A stretch of DNA of 20,395 nucleotides from Flavobacteriales bacterium (GTDB taxonomy: Bacteria; Bacteroidota; Bacteroidia; Flavobacteriales_F; PHOS-HE28), in contig JAHEFL010000003.1 in assembly GCA_024640205.1 (NCBI GenBank), positions 1 through 20,395 of the forward strand, written 5' to 3'. The notes under the pieces were generated by a model. The model did not search any database, was not told the origin of the DNA, and worked only from the letters and a program-made list of their open reading frames with translations. Below are positions 1 to 7,024 of the stretch, piece after piece (position 1 is the first letter of the stretch; every line of letters starts with the position of its first letter). Position numbers and translations under genes: made by a program.

Positions 1-1
1 C

Positions 2-604
2 GTGGACGTCATCTTCCTCGATATCGAGATGCCCGTGCTGAACGCGTTCGACTTGCTCAAGGCCCTGGGCGATCATGAGAGCGGCGTCATCTTCACGACC
101 GCCTACGATGAATTCGCGATCAAGGCGATCAAGCACAATGCGCTGGATTACCTACTGAAACCGGTGGGGAAGGATGAGCTGATCGCTTCCGTGGCGAAAC
201 TGAGCGATCGCGAGCATCGCGCTGGTGCGATCCACCGGATGAGCGACCTCCTGGGCCAGCTCGGCAATGGTGGTCAGCAGGAACGCATCGCGGTACCCAC
301 AAGGGAGGGGCTGGAGATGATCCCGATGGACCAGATCATTTACGCCCGGGCGGACGACAACTACACGGAGATCCATCTTCTGAACCAGCGCCGCATCGTG
401 GTGTCCCGGACACTGAAGGACGTGGAAAAAGATCTACCTGCCAAGCGCTTCCTCCGCGTGCATCAATCCCATGTAGTGGCTCTCAACAAGATCGACCGCT
501 ATGTGCGGGGTGCAGGAGGGTACGTCGTTCTTTCGAACGGCGAACAACTGGCCGTGGCGCGCTCACGCAAGGACGAGCTGCTCGAGGTGCTCGGGGTACG
601 TTGA
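2..604 (+). CDS. LytTR-family response regulator, 5'-truncated by the window edge
   Basis: This is a DNA-binding response regulator of the LytR/AlgR type. It would receive phosphate from a partner histidine kinase and bind DNA through a LytTR domain. Visible residues 1-65 are the second half of a receiver domain: the phospho-acceptor Asp is residue 7 in FLDIEMP, the switch Thr is near residue 33 in FTTAYDEFA, and the conserved Lys is residue 53 in LLKPV. Residues about 94-199 match LytTR, with the typical motifs IIYARADDNYTEIHL, FLRVHQSHVVALNKID and VARSRKDELLEVL. The first 45-50 residues of the receiver, including its acidic pair, lie outside the window. The apparent GTG at base 2 is therefore an internal Val codon, not a start. 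A LytS-type sensor is often adjacent in this phylum and may lie upstream. Targets cannot be read from the sequence. Confidence 0.95.
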   Translation: MDVIFLDIEMPVLNAFDLLKALGDHESGVIFTTAYDEFAIKAIKHNALDYLLKPVGKDELIASVAKLSDREHRAGAIHRMSDLLGQLGNGGQQERIAVPTREGLEMIPMDQIIYARADDNYTEIHLLNQRRIVVSRTLKDVEKDLPAKRFLRVHQSHVVALNKIDRYVRGAGGYVVLSNGEQLAVARSRKDELLEVLGVR

Positions 605-695
605 TGTCAGAGCCTCGATCGCAAGGACCGATCGCTCGATCAGATGCAAAGCGAGTGCTGCGTCCTTCCATATTTATCTGGTAGAATCCCCGCTC

Positions 696-1655
696 ATGAG
701 AATCACCATCGCCCTTGGCCTATCCTTCACGCTGCTTTGCGGAACGACACATGCCCAGTTCATCGCACCCTCCGTATTGGCCAGTTCAGGCGGTAGCGGC
801 ACCGATTCCGGGGTCACCTTGTCCTGGACCTTGGGCGAACCTGCTACCGAAAGCCTGAGCAACGGGACTTACAGTGCCACGCAAGGGACCCAGCAAGCAA
901 ACCCGATCCGGATCCGTCTGAACATTGACGCCTTCCTGCAGGGACCATACGATCCCTCTTCAGGATCCATGGGTGACGAGCTGCGATCAAACGGATACAT
1001 CCCATTGACCGAGCCATACATCGCCATGGGCTACCTGCATACCGGAGGCGGTGGCGAGACCACCTCGAACGACGTGCTTGCGGTAACGGGTGCCGATGCG
1101 ATCGTGGATTGGGTGGTGGTCGAGCTACGCAGCGCCGACGATGCCACGATGATCCTGGAGAGCCACAGCGCACTGCTGCAACGCGATGGCGACATCGTGG
1201 CAACCGATGGCTCCTCGTCCATTGCGTTCCACACCATGCCGGGGAACTACCACATTGCCGTGCTTCACCGTAATCACCTCGCCATCATGACGCTGGATCC
1301 GATCGCCTTGAATACCACCCCAACTGATCTTGACCTGACCTCTGATGCCACGATGACCTATGGCACTAATGCACGCGCTTCAGTTGCGGGAAGCGTTCCG
1401 GCGAAAGCGCTGTGGTGCGGCGATGTCACCTTCGACGGCGACGTGAAATACACCGGCGCCGACAACGACCGCGATCCGATCCTTTCCGCGATCGGTGGAT
1501 CGATCCCTACCGCCACCATCACTGGTTATCGCCCCGAGGACGTGAACCTGGACGGCGAGGTGAAATACACCGGCCTGAACAACGACAGGGATCCGATCCT
1601 ACAGGTCATCGGGGGGAGTGTGCCAACATTGGTTCGGGAGGCGCAGATACCCTAG
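696..1655 (+). CDS. Secreted Bacteroidota protein with two tandem dockerin-like acidic repeats
   Basis: A 319-aa exported protein of unknown function. I place the start at ATG 696 because it begins a clean signal peptide (MRITIALGLSFTLLCGTTHA, cut before QF). The frame stays open further upstream, but that stretch overlaps the previous gene and reads as non-protein. Residues 28-67 contain the recurrent Bacteroidota module SGG..GV.LSWTLGEP...TQGTQQ. Residues 75-200 contain a second module seen in surface proteins of this phylum (LQGPYD, MGDELR, EPY, IVDWVVVELR, LLQRDGDIV, VLHRNHLAIM). The C-terminus has two 31-residue repeats (242-272 and 281-311, 22 of 31 positions identical), each with D-x-x-x-x-D-G-x-V-K-Y-T-G and NDRDPIL. 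They resemble dockerin/EF-hand calcium loops. There is no canonical T9SS sorting domain, so its final location (periplasm, surface or medium) is uncertain. Confidence 0.8.
   Translation: MRITIALGLSFTLLCGTTHAQFIAPSVLASSGGSGTDSGVTLSWTLGEPATESLSNGTYSATQGTQQANPIRIRLNIDAFLQGPYDPSSGSMGDELRSNGYIPLTEPYIAMGYLHTGGGGETTSNDVLAVTGADAIVDWVVVELRSADDATMILESHSALLQRDGDIVATDGSSSIAFHTMPGNYHIAVLHRNHLAIMTLDPIALNTTPTDLDLTSDATMTYGTNARASVAGSVPAKALWCGDVTFDGDVKYTGADNDRDPILSAIGGSIPTATITGYRPEDVNLDGEVKYTGLNNDRDPILQVIGGSVPTLVREAQIP
1419..1628 (+). repeat. Tandem coding repeat: two 93-bp units specifying dockerin-like loops
   Basis: The units are bases 1419-1511 and 1536-1628, separated by 24 bases inside the preceding secreted-protein gene. 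Both encode an acidic loop followed by KYTG, NDRDPIL and IGGS. The DNA is still close (for example GACGTGAAATACACCGGC against GAGGTGAAATACACCGGC), which indicates an internal duplication. Confidence 0.8.
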
Positions 1656-1676
1656 ATGAATGACACGTCTCAGTGG

Positions 1677-1716
1677 TCGATCACGTTGCTGCTCCAGCGT
1701 AACCAGCGGTGATCGA
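1677..1716. repeat. Inverted repeat between two secreted-protein genes
   Basis: TCGATCAC (1677-1684) pairs perfectly with GTGATCGA (1709-1716). An inner GCTG/CAGC pair (1688-1691 and 1704-1707) extends the stem. The right arm directly abuts the promoter-like TACCTTGT at 1717-1724. It could be an operator for the downstream gene or a hairpin ending the upstream transcript. There is no T-run, so an intrinsic terminator is not supported. Confidence 0.5.
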
Positions 1717-1724
1717 TACCTTGT
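1717..1724 (+). promoter_or_regulatory. Possible -7 promoter element (weak)
   Basis: TACCTTGT ends 19 bases before the ATG at 1744. It matches TAnnTT of the Bacteroidota -7 consensus TAnnTTTG but not the last two bases. Its distance to the start agrees with the better elements at 6643, 11681, 11491 and 19579. No convincing -33 TTG is seen. Confidence 0.35.
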
Positions 1725-1743
1725 CCGCCACAAAACACTGATC

Positions 1744-2757
1744 ATGAGACCCCATTACGCCCCGACCCTCCTGTTCATCTGTTCTATAATGGCCACCTTG
1801 CCCGGACGATCCCAATCTTTTTATGCAGCTCGATCACCGGAGATCGGTACGGGGCAGCTTGATCTTTTGGACCTGTCGACCGGCGAGGTATCGAGCTCCA
1901 CCCCGATCACGATGACAGGACTGACCGTATCCGGGATCACTGGCATGGCGCATGACTATACGCAGGGGCTCACTTACGTGCTGGTAAAACATGGTTCGTC
2001 GATATCCTTAGCGAAGATCATCCTCACCACAGGTGAATTGTATGACATGGTCCCGCTCGATGAAAAATTCGCGGGCATCACTTTCAGTACGAATGGCGTT
2101 CTCTACGGAATTACAGGGGATGGCGCCGATACACCGGAGACATTGTATGAGATAGACCCAGGTACAGGAGCGATCACCTTCATCGTGGCTCCGGGTGAAG
2201 GTTCGGATGGCGAGGCGATCGCGTTCAATACGAGCGATGGATACCTCTATCGTTATGGTGGCGGTTCATTGTTGCAAAAGATCGACCCTACTGCGCCCCT
2301 GGTAATTGATATTCCTTTCCCGCACGTAGTGGACAATTACGCGCATGCCATGGCCCTTGATTTCACTACCATCGGACGCTTCCACTTCACCGCAGGCGAT
2401 ACTATTTATCAATTAACCACAACCGGTCAATTGACGGCCATTGCATGGGATCAGGCGGTCCCTGGTAATGGCTGGAAGGGATTGGTCCCGGAAAGTGTGG
2501 CGAGTGTCCCCGATGGGGAAACCCTCCTGACATTCGAAGCCTACCCGAATCCTGTCGTGGGCACATTGATTCTCGGCGCTATTCCAGCTGGAAATTGGAC
2601 GCACACGCTCATTGATGCCGCCGGACGCGAGATGAGATCGCTATCCTCGACCTTGGATCAGGTTTCGATCGATGTCGTTGGTTTATCTCCAGGCACGTAC
2701 TGTGTGCAAAGCAGAAATAGACAGCGTTTGGTGATCACGCCAGTCGTGGTCCAGTAA
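1744..2757 (+). CDS. Secreted beta-propeller-like protein with T9SS sorting domain
   Basis: A 337-aa exported protein. I chose the ATG at 1744, which starts a signal peptide (MRPHYAPTLLFICSIMATLPGRSQS), over the longer open frame from 1660, which has no signal. Residues 25-255 show repeated short beta-strand blocks such as GQLDLLDLSTGEV, LAKIILTTGEL, TLYEIDPGTGAITFI, LLQKIDPTAP and TIYQLTTTGQLTAI, the pattern of a WD/NHL/DUF4394-like propeller. No catalytic motif is visible. Residues 264-337 are a type A T9SS C-terminal domain (FEAYPNP at the start, LIDAAGREM in the middle, LSPGTY near the end), so the protein should cross the outer membrane through the type IX system and be anchored or released. 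Its DNA looks more AT-rich than its neighbours. The 3' end converges on ettA with only 10 bases between. Confidence 0.85.
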   Translation: MRPHYAPTLLFICSIMATLPGRSQSFYAARSPEIGTGQLDLLDLSTGEVSSSTPITMTGLTVSGITGMAHDYTQGLTYVLVKHGSSISLAKIILTTGELYDMVPLDEKFAGITFSTNGVLYGITGDGADTPETLYEIDPGTGAITFIVAPGEGSDGEAIAFNTSDGYLYRYGGGSLLQKIDPTAPLVIDIPFPHVVDNYAHAMALDFTTIGRFHFTAGDTIYQLTTTGQLTAIAWDQAVPGNGWKGLVPESVASVPDGETLLTFEAYPNPVVGTLILGAIPAGNWTHTLIDAAGREMRSLSSTLDQVSIDVVGLSPGTYCVQSRNRQRLVITPVVVQ

Positions 2758-2767
2758 GAAGCCTTGC

Positions 2768-4459
2768 TCAGCTACGCACCAGCTTCTTGTACTTCAAACG
2801 GTGCGGGACGATGTCCCCCACCCGCTTCTTGTAGTTCTCCTCGTACTCGCTGAAGCCGCCCTCGAACCAATACACCTTGCTGTCGCCCTCGAACGCAAGG
2901 ATGTGCGTACACACACGGTCCAGGAACCAGCGGTCGTGGCTGATGATGACCGCGCAGCCACTGTAATCCTGGATGGCCTCCTCCAGCGCCCGGAGCGTGT
3001 TCACGTCCAGGTCGTTGGTCGGTTCGTCCAGCAGCAGCACGTTGCTGCTCTGCTTCACGGTCATGGCCAGGTGCAGGCGGTTCCGCTCCCCACCGGAGAG
3101 CACGCCCACCTTCTTGTTCTGGTCGGTGCCGCTGAAGTTGAAGCGTGAGAGGTAAGCGCGTGTGTTCATCACCACGTTGCCGAAGGTGATGTTCTCGAGC
3201 CCCCCGCTGATCACTTCATACACGGTCTTTTCGGCCACCAGGTCCTTGTGGCTCTGGTCCACGTATGCGATCTGCACGGTCTCACCGATGGTGATGGTAC
3301 CGCTGTCAGCCTTCTCGGCTCCCATGATCATGCGGAAGAGCGTGGTCTTGCCCGCTCCGTTGGGACCGATGATGCCGATGATGCCCGCCGGGGGCAGCGC
3401 GAAGCTCAGGTCCTCGAATAGCAAGCGGTCGCCGTAGCCCTTGCTCACCTTATCGAATTCGATGACCTTGTCCCCCAGTCGAGGACCGTTCGGGATGAAG
3501 ATCTCCAACTTGGCCTCCTTCTCCTTCACCGTCTCGCTCTGCATCTTCTCGTAGTTCTCCAAGCGCGCCTTGCTCTTGGTTCTACGGGCTTTCGCGTTGC
3601 TGCGCACCCACTCCAATTCCTGCTTCAAGACGCGCTGGCGCTTGCTCTCGCTCTTCTCTTCCTGCGCCAGGCGAGCGGTCTTCTGCTCCAGCCAGTTGGT
3701 GTAGTTGCCCTTGTACGGGATCCCCTCGCCGCGGTCCAGTTCCAGGATCCAGCCGGCCACGTTGTCCAGGAAGTAACGGTCGTGTGTGATGGCGATGACC
3801 GTGCCCTTGTACTCGGCCAGGTGATGTTCCAACCACGCCACGCTTTCGGCATCGAGGTGGTTCGTCGGTTCGTCCAGCAGCAGGATATCCGGTGCCTGCA
3901 ACAACAAGCGGCACAATGCCACACGGCGGCGCTCACCACCGGAGAGCACGCTGATCTTCTGGTCCGGTTCCGGGCAGCGCAATGCGTCCATGGCGATATC
4001 GAGCTTCTGGTCGATCTCCCACGCACCTGCCGCCTCGATCTGGTCCTGCAGCACCGCCTGGCGGGCGATAAGCTTCTCCATCTTGTCCGGATCGTTCATG
4101 ATCTCCTCATCCGCGAACCTGTTGTTCACATCCTCGAACTCCTTCAGCAGGTCCATGATCGGTTGAACGCCTTCGCGCACGATCTCGATCACGGTCTTGC
4201 TGTCATCCAACTCCGGCTCCTGCTCCAGATGGCCTATGGAGAACCCCGGGGTGAGGTGCACGTCGCCATCGAAGTTCATGTCCTTGCCTGCGATGATGCG
4301 CATGAGCGTGGACTTACCACTGCCGTTGAGACCGAGGATACCGATCTTGGCCCCGTAGTAGAAGCCGAGGTAGATATCGTTGAGGATCTTCTTTCCGGAA
4401 GGCAGGGTCTTCCCCACCTTCACCATATTGAATATGATCTGACGTCCTTCTTCTGCCAT
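2768..4459 (-). CDS. ettA: Energy-dependent translational throttle protein EttA (ABC-F ATPase)
   Basis: A 563-aa soluble ABC-F protein that binds the ribosomal E site and gates entry into elongation according to the ATP/ADP ratio. It has two ABC cassettes and no membrane segment. Cassette 1: Walker A GLNGSGKST (43-51), signature LSGGE (172-176), Walker B LLLDEP (193-198), switch His in ITHDR. Cassette 2: GPNGAGKTT (365-373), LSGGE (454-458), LLLDEP (475-480), ISHDR. Residues about 95-140 form the charged arm typical of EttA. The lysine/arginine-rich linker (about 255-320, with RSNAKARRTKSKARLENYE) is the P-site tRNA interaction region. Length and start (MAEEGRQIIFNM) fit the family, which is about 555 aa in E. 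coli. It lies 33 bases downstream of the glycosyltransferase gene on the same strand and may share its transcript. I see nothing unusual in it. Confidence 0.97.
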   Translation of the reverse strand: MAEEGRQIIFNMVKVGKTLPSGKKILNDIYLGFYYGAKIGILGLNGSGKSTLMRIIAGKDMNFDGDVHLTPGFSIGHLEQEPELDDSKTVIEIVREGVQPIMDLLKEFEDVNNRFADEEIMNDPDKMEKLIARQAVLQDQIEAAGAWEIDQKLDIAMDALRCPEPDQKISVLSGGERRRVALCRLLLQAPDILLLDEPTNHLDAESVAWLEHHLAEYKGTVIAITHDRYFLDNVAGWILELDRGEGIPYKGNYTNWLEQKTARLAQEEKSESKRQRVLKQELEWVRSNAKARRTKSKARLENYEKMQSETVKEKEAKLEIFIPNGPRLGDKVIEFDKVSKGYGDRLLFEDLSFALPPAGIIGIIGPNGAGKTTLFRMIMGAEKADSGTITIGETVQIAYVDQSHKDLVAEKTVYEVISGGLENITFGNVVMNTRAYLSRFNFSGTDQNKKVGVLSGGERNRLHLAMTVKQSSNVLLLDEPTNDLDVNTLRALEEAIQDYSGCAVIISHDRWFLDRVCTHILAFEGDSKVYWFEGGFSEYEENYKKRVGDIVPHRLKYKKLVRS

Positions 4460-4492
4460 CGGGTATCGGGTCTCTAGTGGATGAAATGATGC

Positions 4493-6067
4493 CTACCGGG
4501 CATCGCCCGCCGTAGCGTCGGTGCGGAGGCGGGCCGCAAAGATCTCCATTCGATCCCAATCACGCATCATTTCCCAGGAATCAAAAGCGTAGAGCGACGC
4601 TCCGTTCGCCTCCAGCACGCCCTGCACGGTCTGTATGGGCATGGCCGAGACCACCACATAGCCCGTTCCGTCAGCCGCCGGTCCAGTGTTGAAGGAATCC
4701 ATGTTGACGCCCGATGCCATCGCATGGAACCGCACCGGGTCAGCCCAGGGGTGCATCACGAACACGCGATCGCCAGCGAGAACGGAATGGTGCAGGAACT
4801 CACCGCAGGCCTTCGCTTCGGGCAGGCGCGGCTGCCGATCCAGGATGGTGAACATACCGGGGATGGCCGTGCCCACACAGAGAGCGAGCGCCGCCATGCT
4901 CGTACGGGAGCGCTTCCCCCATGCGGGAACGATCTTGTCATGTATGAATTTCAGCAGGTAGTACATCCCAATGGCCGTGCCCAGGTGCAGGAAGTAAAGG
5001 ATGTACAACCAATCCTCAGGCATCGCGACTCGCCCTTTGATGAGCACCAGGGGGACCGCGGCGAACAGCATCGCCAGCATGAACATGCGGTACTTTCCGG
5101 AGACGTAGGCCGCATACACCACCGCGATGATCCCTGCGTAGGCGAACCATTCCGCATACGTATCCTCCAGCAAATCCCAAAGGTCATAGGCACGCAGTGG
5201 GTAGACCGCATCGAAGGTGCTCCAGTCCAGGCGGGGTGTGGTGGGATGGATGAACAACTGTCCTGTTCCATGGTCCACCAGGATCGGCAAGTAGAACAGC
5301 ACCGTGAACAGGATGTACGCCCCCACTGCGAACCCAAGCGTGACGAGCCTCCTGCCCAGGGTGCCTTTGTACCGCGTCCCCAGGTAGAAATAAAGCCAGA
5401 GGAAGATCAGGCCCACGACCGGGAACATCGAAGTGACCGACCAGGTGCCCAAGGCGAGAACGAGTCCCACCATGATCCCGCTGAAGCGGTTGTTGGTGAG
5501 CGCCATGTGGCGACCGATCACCAAAGCCGCCACCATGAAGAACCACGCGACCGATTGCCCCCTGCCCAATGCGCTCTGCTCGATGAGTGGACCGGATGCG
5601 GCCAGCAATGCCAATACGATGAGCGCGATGTAACGATTGAACATGGCGCGGACGAAGAGGTAGAAAAGCGGGAGTGACAGCACCCCCGCCAGGTATGCCG
5701 GCAGTCGCATGGTGACCAGCTGGACTCCGAACACCGAAGTGCTCAATTTGGCAAGTAAACTGTAGAACACATGATTCTCCGGTCGATCGAAGGCCGTGAG
5801 GATATGCCCTACGGAACCCGCGGAGTAGCGCATGAAGGCCATGGCCTCTTCTGCTGTGATGGGGAGGAGCAGCATATACCCGCGCAACAATGCACCGACG
5901 GCAATGAACAGCAGGACCAGCTTTTTATGTTGCGCCGAGGTGCGCTTGTTGTAGCGCACGAACACATCCTTTACGTCCGCAAGAAATTCCGTGCTCAACT
6001 GCCGCATCGACCACAAACGGGCCGAATCGACAGGTGGCGGGGTTGGAACACGGCTCGTCGTGGGCAT
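4493..6067 (-). CDS. GT39/ArnT-like multipass membrane glycosyltransferase
   Basis: A 524-aa polytopic membrane protein of the GT-C fold (PMT_2/GT39-like). Such enzymes move a sugar from a polyprenyl-phosphate donor onto lipid, protein or glycan outside the inner membrane. After a cytoplasmic N-terminus, the first membrane helix (about 50-69) leads into a loop with an acidic pair, TAEEA (Glu73-Glu74), where the family usually has DE. This is followed by DRPENHVFYSLLAKL (about 94-108), the usual periplasmic family motif. About ten further hydrophobic segments run to residue 400. The last 110 residues are soluble (EAKACGEFL, RVFVMHPWADPVRF). The start ATG at 6067 is the longest option; Met21 is an alternative. 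Donor and acceptor are not deducible. It lies 63 bases after the small membrane protein gene on the same strand. Confidence 0.85.
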   Translation of the reverse strand: MPTTSRVPTPPPVDSARLWSMRQLSTEFLADVKDVFVRYNKRTSAQHKKLVLLFIAVGALLRGYMLLLPITAEEAMAFMRYSAGSVGHILTAFDRPENHVFYSLLAKLSTSVFGVQLVTMRLPAYLAGVLSLPLFYLFVRAMFNRYIALIVLALLAASGPLIEQSALGRGQSVAWFFMVAALVIGRHMALTNNRFSGIMVGLVLALGTWSVTSMFPVVGLIFLWLYFYLGTRYKGTLGRRLVTLGFAVGAYILFTVLFYLPILVDHGTGQLFIHPTTPRLDWSTFDAVYPLRAYDLWDLLEDTYAEWFAYAGIIAVVYAAYVSGKYRMFMLAMLFAAVPLVLIKGRVAMPEDWLYILYFLHLGTAIGMYYLLKFIHDKIVPAWGKRSRTSMAALALCVGTAIPGMFTILDRQPRLPEAKACGEFLHHSVLAGDRVFVMHPWADPVRFHAMASGVNMDSFNTGPAADGTGYVVVSAMPIQTVQGVLEANGASLYAFDSWEMMRDWDRMEIFAARLRTDATAGDAR

Positions 6068-6083
6068 GGCACTGGGACGCCCG

Positions 6084-6091
6084 ACAAGTTA
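6084..6091 (-). promoter_or_regulatory. Possible -7 promoter element of the glycosyltransferase gene (weak)
   Basis: Read on the minus strand this is TAACTTGT, ending 16 bases before the ATG at 6067. It has the TAnnTT core of the Bacteroidota -7 box but an atypical end. Position is the main support. Confidence 0.25.
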
Positions 6092-6130
6092 GCAGATGCT
6101 GGAATAGAGGAACGCCAATTACCCTCCGGG

Positions 6131-6505
6131 TCAGCGACTGATCCGCTCCATCGAAACGATGCTATCCACCACGTAGCGGTTATGACCCCGCCAGGGGATG
6201 GCCGCCAGATACTCCTTATAGTGCAGATTGAATTCCATACCGCTGTTCACCATCAATCGCTCGGCGAGATCCTTGTCGGCCACGGAGAACTCGAACTCGA
6301 AACTGCCCAGAGTACCTGCCTGGCTGCGGATCCCTGTTTGGATCATTTTGCCCTCGTATGTCTTGAAGACAACCCCCTTATGAACGACATAATTGAGTTC
6401 TCCGGCCTTCACCCCGGTCCCGAAGACCCAGTAGTAGCGGAAGTAACCGGCTACGGCCAGGATCACCACCACCACCAGCACCACCTTCCATAGATTCTTT
6501 TTCAT
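6131..6505 (-). CDS. Small membrane-anchored protein of unknown function
   Basis: A 124-aa protein starting MKKNLWKVVLVVVVILAVAG: a short basic N-terminus followed by one hydrophobic segment (about residues 6-24), so it is probably tethered to the inner membrane with its C-terminal 95 residues outside. The soluble part has the motifs LNYVVHKGVVFKTYEGKM and FEFEFSVADKDLAERL. These recur in small Bacteroidota proteins that databases sometimes label 6-phosphogluconate dehydrogenase. The protein has no Rossmann fold and is far too short, so that label should not be used. The frame stays open to 6643, but the extension lacks a signal and would overlap the PadR promoter, so I choose 6505. It is divergent from padR and upstream of the glycosyltransferase gene. 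Confidence 0.75.
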   Translation of the reverse strand: MKKNLWKVVLVVVVILAVAGYFRYYWVFGTGVKAGELNYVVHKGVVFKTYEGKMIQTGIRSQAGTLGSFEFEFSVADKDLAERLMVNSGMEFNLHYKEYLAAIPWRGHNRYVVDSIVSMERISR

Positions 6506-6548
6506 CTTCTGCGAATTGGGGCTGAAAGCTACGCGCTGGCGCGCGATC

Positions 6549-6598
6549 ATGAACGGAGCCGTAGGGAGGACCGCTCCTGTTCCATGGGAACCGTTCAT
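6549..6598. repeat. Inverted repeat in the divergent intergenic region
   Basis: ATGAACGG (6549-6556) and CCGTTCAT (6591-6598) are perfect 8-bp arms with a 34-base loop, which contains a minor AGGA/TCCT pair. The repeat lies upstream of both the 6505 start and the padR promoter. No function is assigned. Confidence 0.35.
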
Positions 6599-6606
6599 CA
6601 CAATAC

Positions 6607-6629
6607 AGTACTTTGTGTTGCATAGTACT
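6607..6629. promoter_or_regulatory. 23-bp dyad, probable PadR operator
   Basis: AGTACT at 6607-6612 and again at 6624-6629, with TG...CA inside, form an imperfect palindrome: 8 of 11 base pairs are symmetric about position 6618. It covers the -33 region of the promoter whose -7 box is at 6643. PadR proteins are dimers that commonly repress their own operon through such dyads. The assignment is an inference from position and symmetry. Confidence 0.55.
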
Positions 6630-6642
6630 AACCTATTGCCCA

Positions 6643-6650
6643 TATCTTTG
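6643..6650 (+). promoter_or_regulatory. Bacteroidota -7 promoter element of the PadR-PspC operon
   Basis: TATCTTTG is an exact match to TAnnTTTG, ending 18 bases before the ATG at 6669. A candidate -33 TTG is at 6618-6620, 22 bases upstream and inside the dyad at 6607-6629. Confidence 0.7.
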
Positions 6651-6668
6651 TTTCGTTAAGAACCTGAC

Positions 6669-7019
6669 ATGAACATGAACCAGCCCGCCATGAAGGTCGA
6701 GAATACCAAAGCGCAGATGCGCAAAGGCTTGCTGGAGTATTGCATCCTGGGCGTACTTGCTGATGGCGAACTCTACCCTTCCGATATCATCGGGAGGTTG
6801 AAGGACGCCAAGCTGATCGTCGTGGAAGGGACCTTGTATCCCCTCCTCACCCGCCTGAAGGATGCTGGCCTCCTCACCTACCGATGGGAGGAATCTCGCT
6901 CCGGACCGCCGCGCAAGTATTACAAGCTCACTCCCTTGGGGAACAAATTCCTGAAGGAGCTCCACCAGACCTGGGAGGAGCTGAGCGATGCCGTTAACAA
7001 GACCACCAGCAGGAACTGA
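6669..7019 (+). CDS. PadR-family transcriptional regulator
   Basis: A 116-aa winged-helix repressor. The PadR core is clear: QMRKGLLEYCILGVLADGEL (16-35), the recognition-helix region VEGTLYPLLTRLKDAGLL (52-69), the wing with ESRSGPPRKYYKLTPLG (75-91), and a C-terminal helix for dimerisation. The start ATG at 6669 follows a textbook -7 box by 18 bases; Met3 or Met8 are alternatives. It is 5 bases upstream of the PspC gene, so the two are co-transcribed. PadR-PspC pairing is common in this phylum, where the repressor is thought to control its membrane-stress partner. The AGTACT dyad overlapping the promoter is the likely autoregulatory site. The ligand is unknown. Confidence 0.95.
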   Translation: MNMNQPAMKVENTKAQMRKGLLEYCILGVLADGELYPSDIIGRLKDAKLIVVEGTLYPLLTRLKDAGLLTYRWEESRSGPPRKYYKLTPLGNKFLKELHQTWEELSDAVNKTTSRN

Positions 7020-7024
7020 AGACC

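Noticed and set aside
501..695. Upstream extension of the dockerin-like protein gene
   Set aside because: It overlaps the LytTR gene, has no signal peptide and is Arg/Ser/Cys-rich; ATG 696 begins a proper signal.
605..695. Cluster of GATCG palindromes after the LytTR gene
   Set aside because: Three short CGATC(G) words without consistent spacing; not enough for an operator or terminator.
6506..6643. Upstream extension of the small membrane protein to 6643
   Set aside because: It would run through the PadR dyad to the -7 box and add a hydrophilic leader before the membrane segment; MKKN at 6505 is the natural start.
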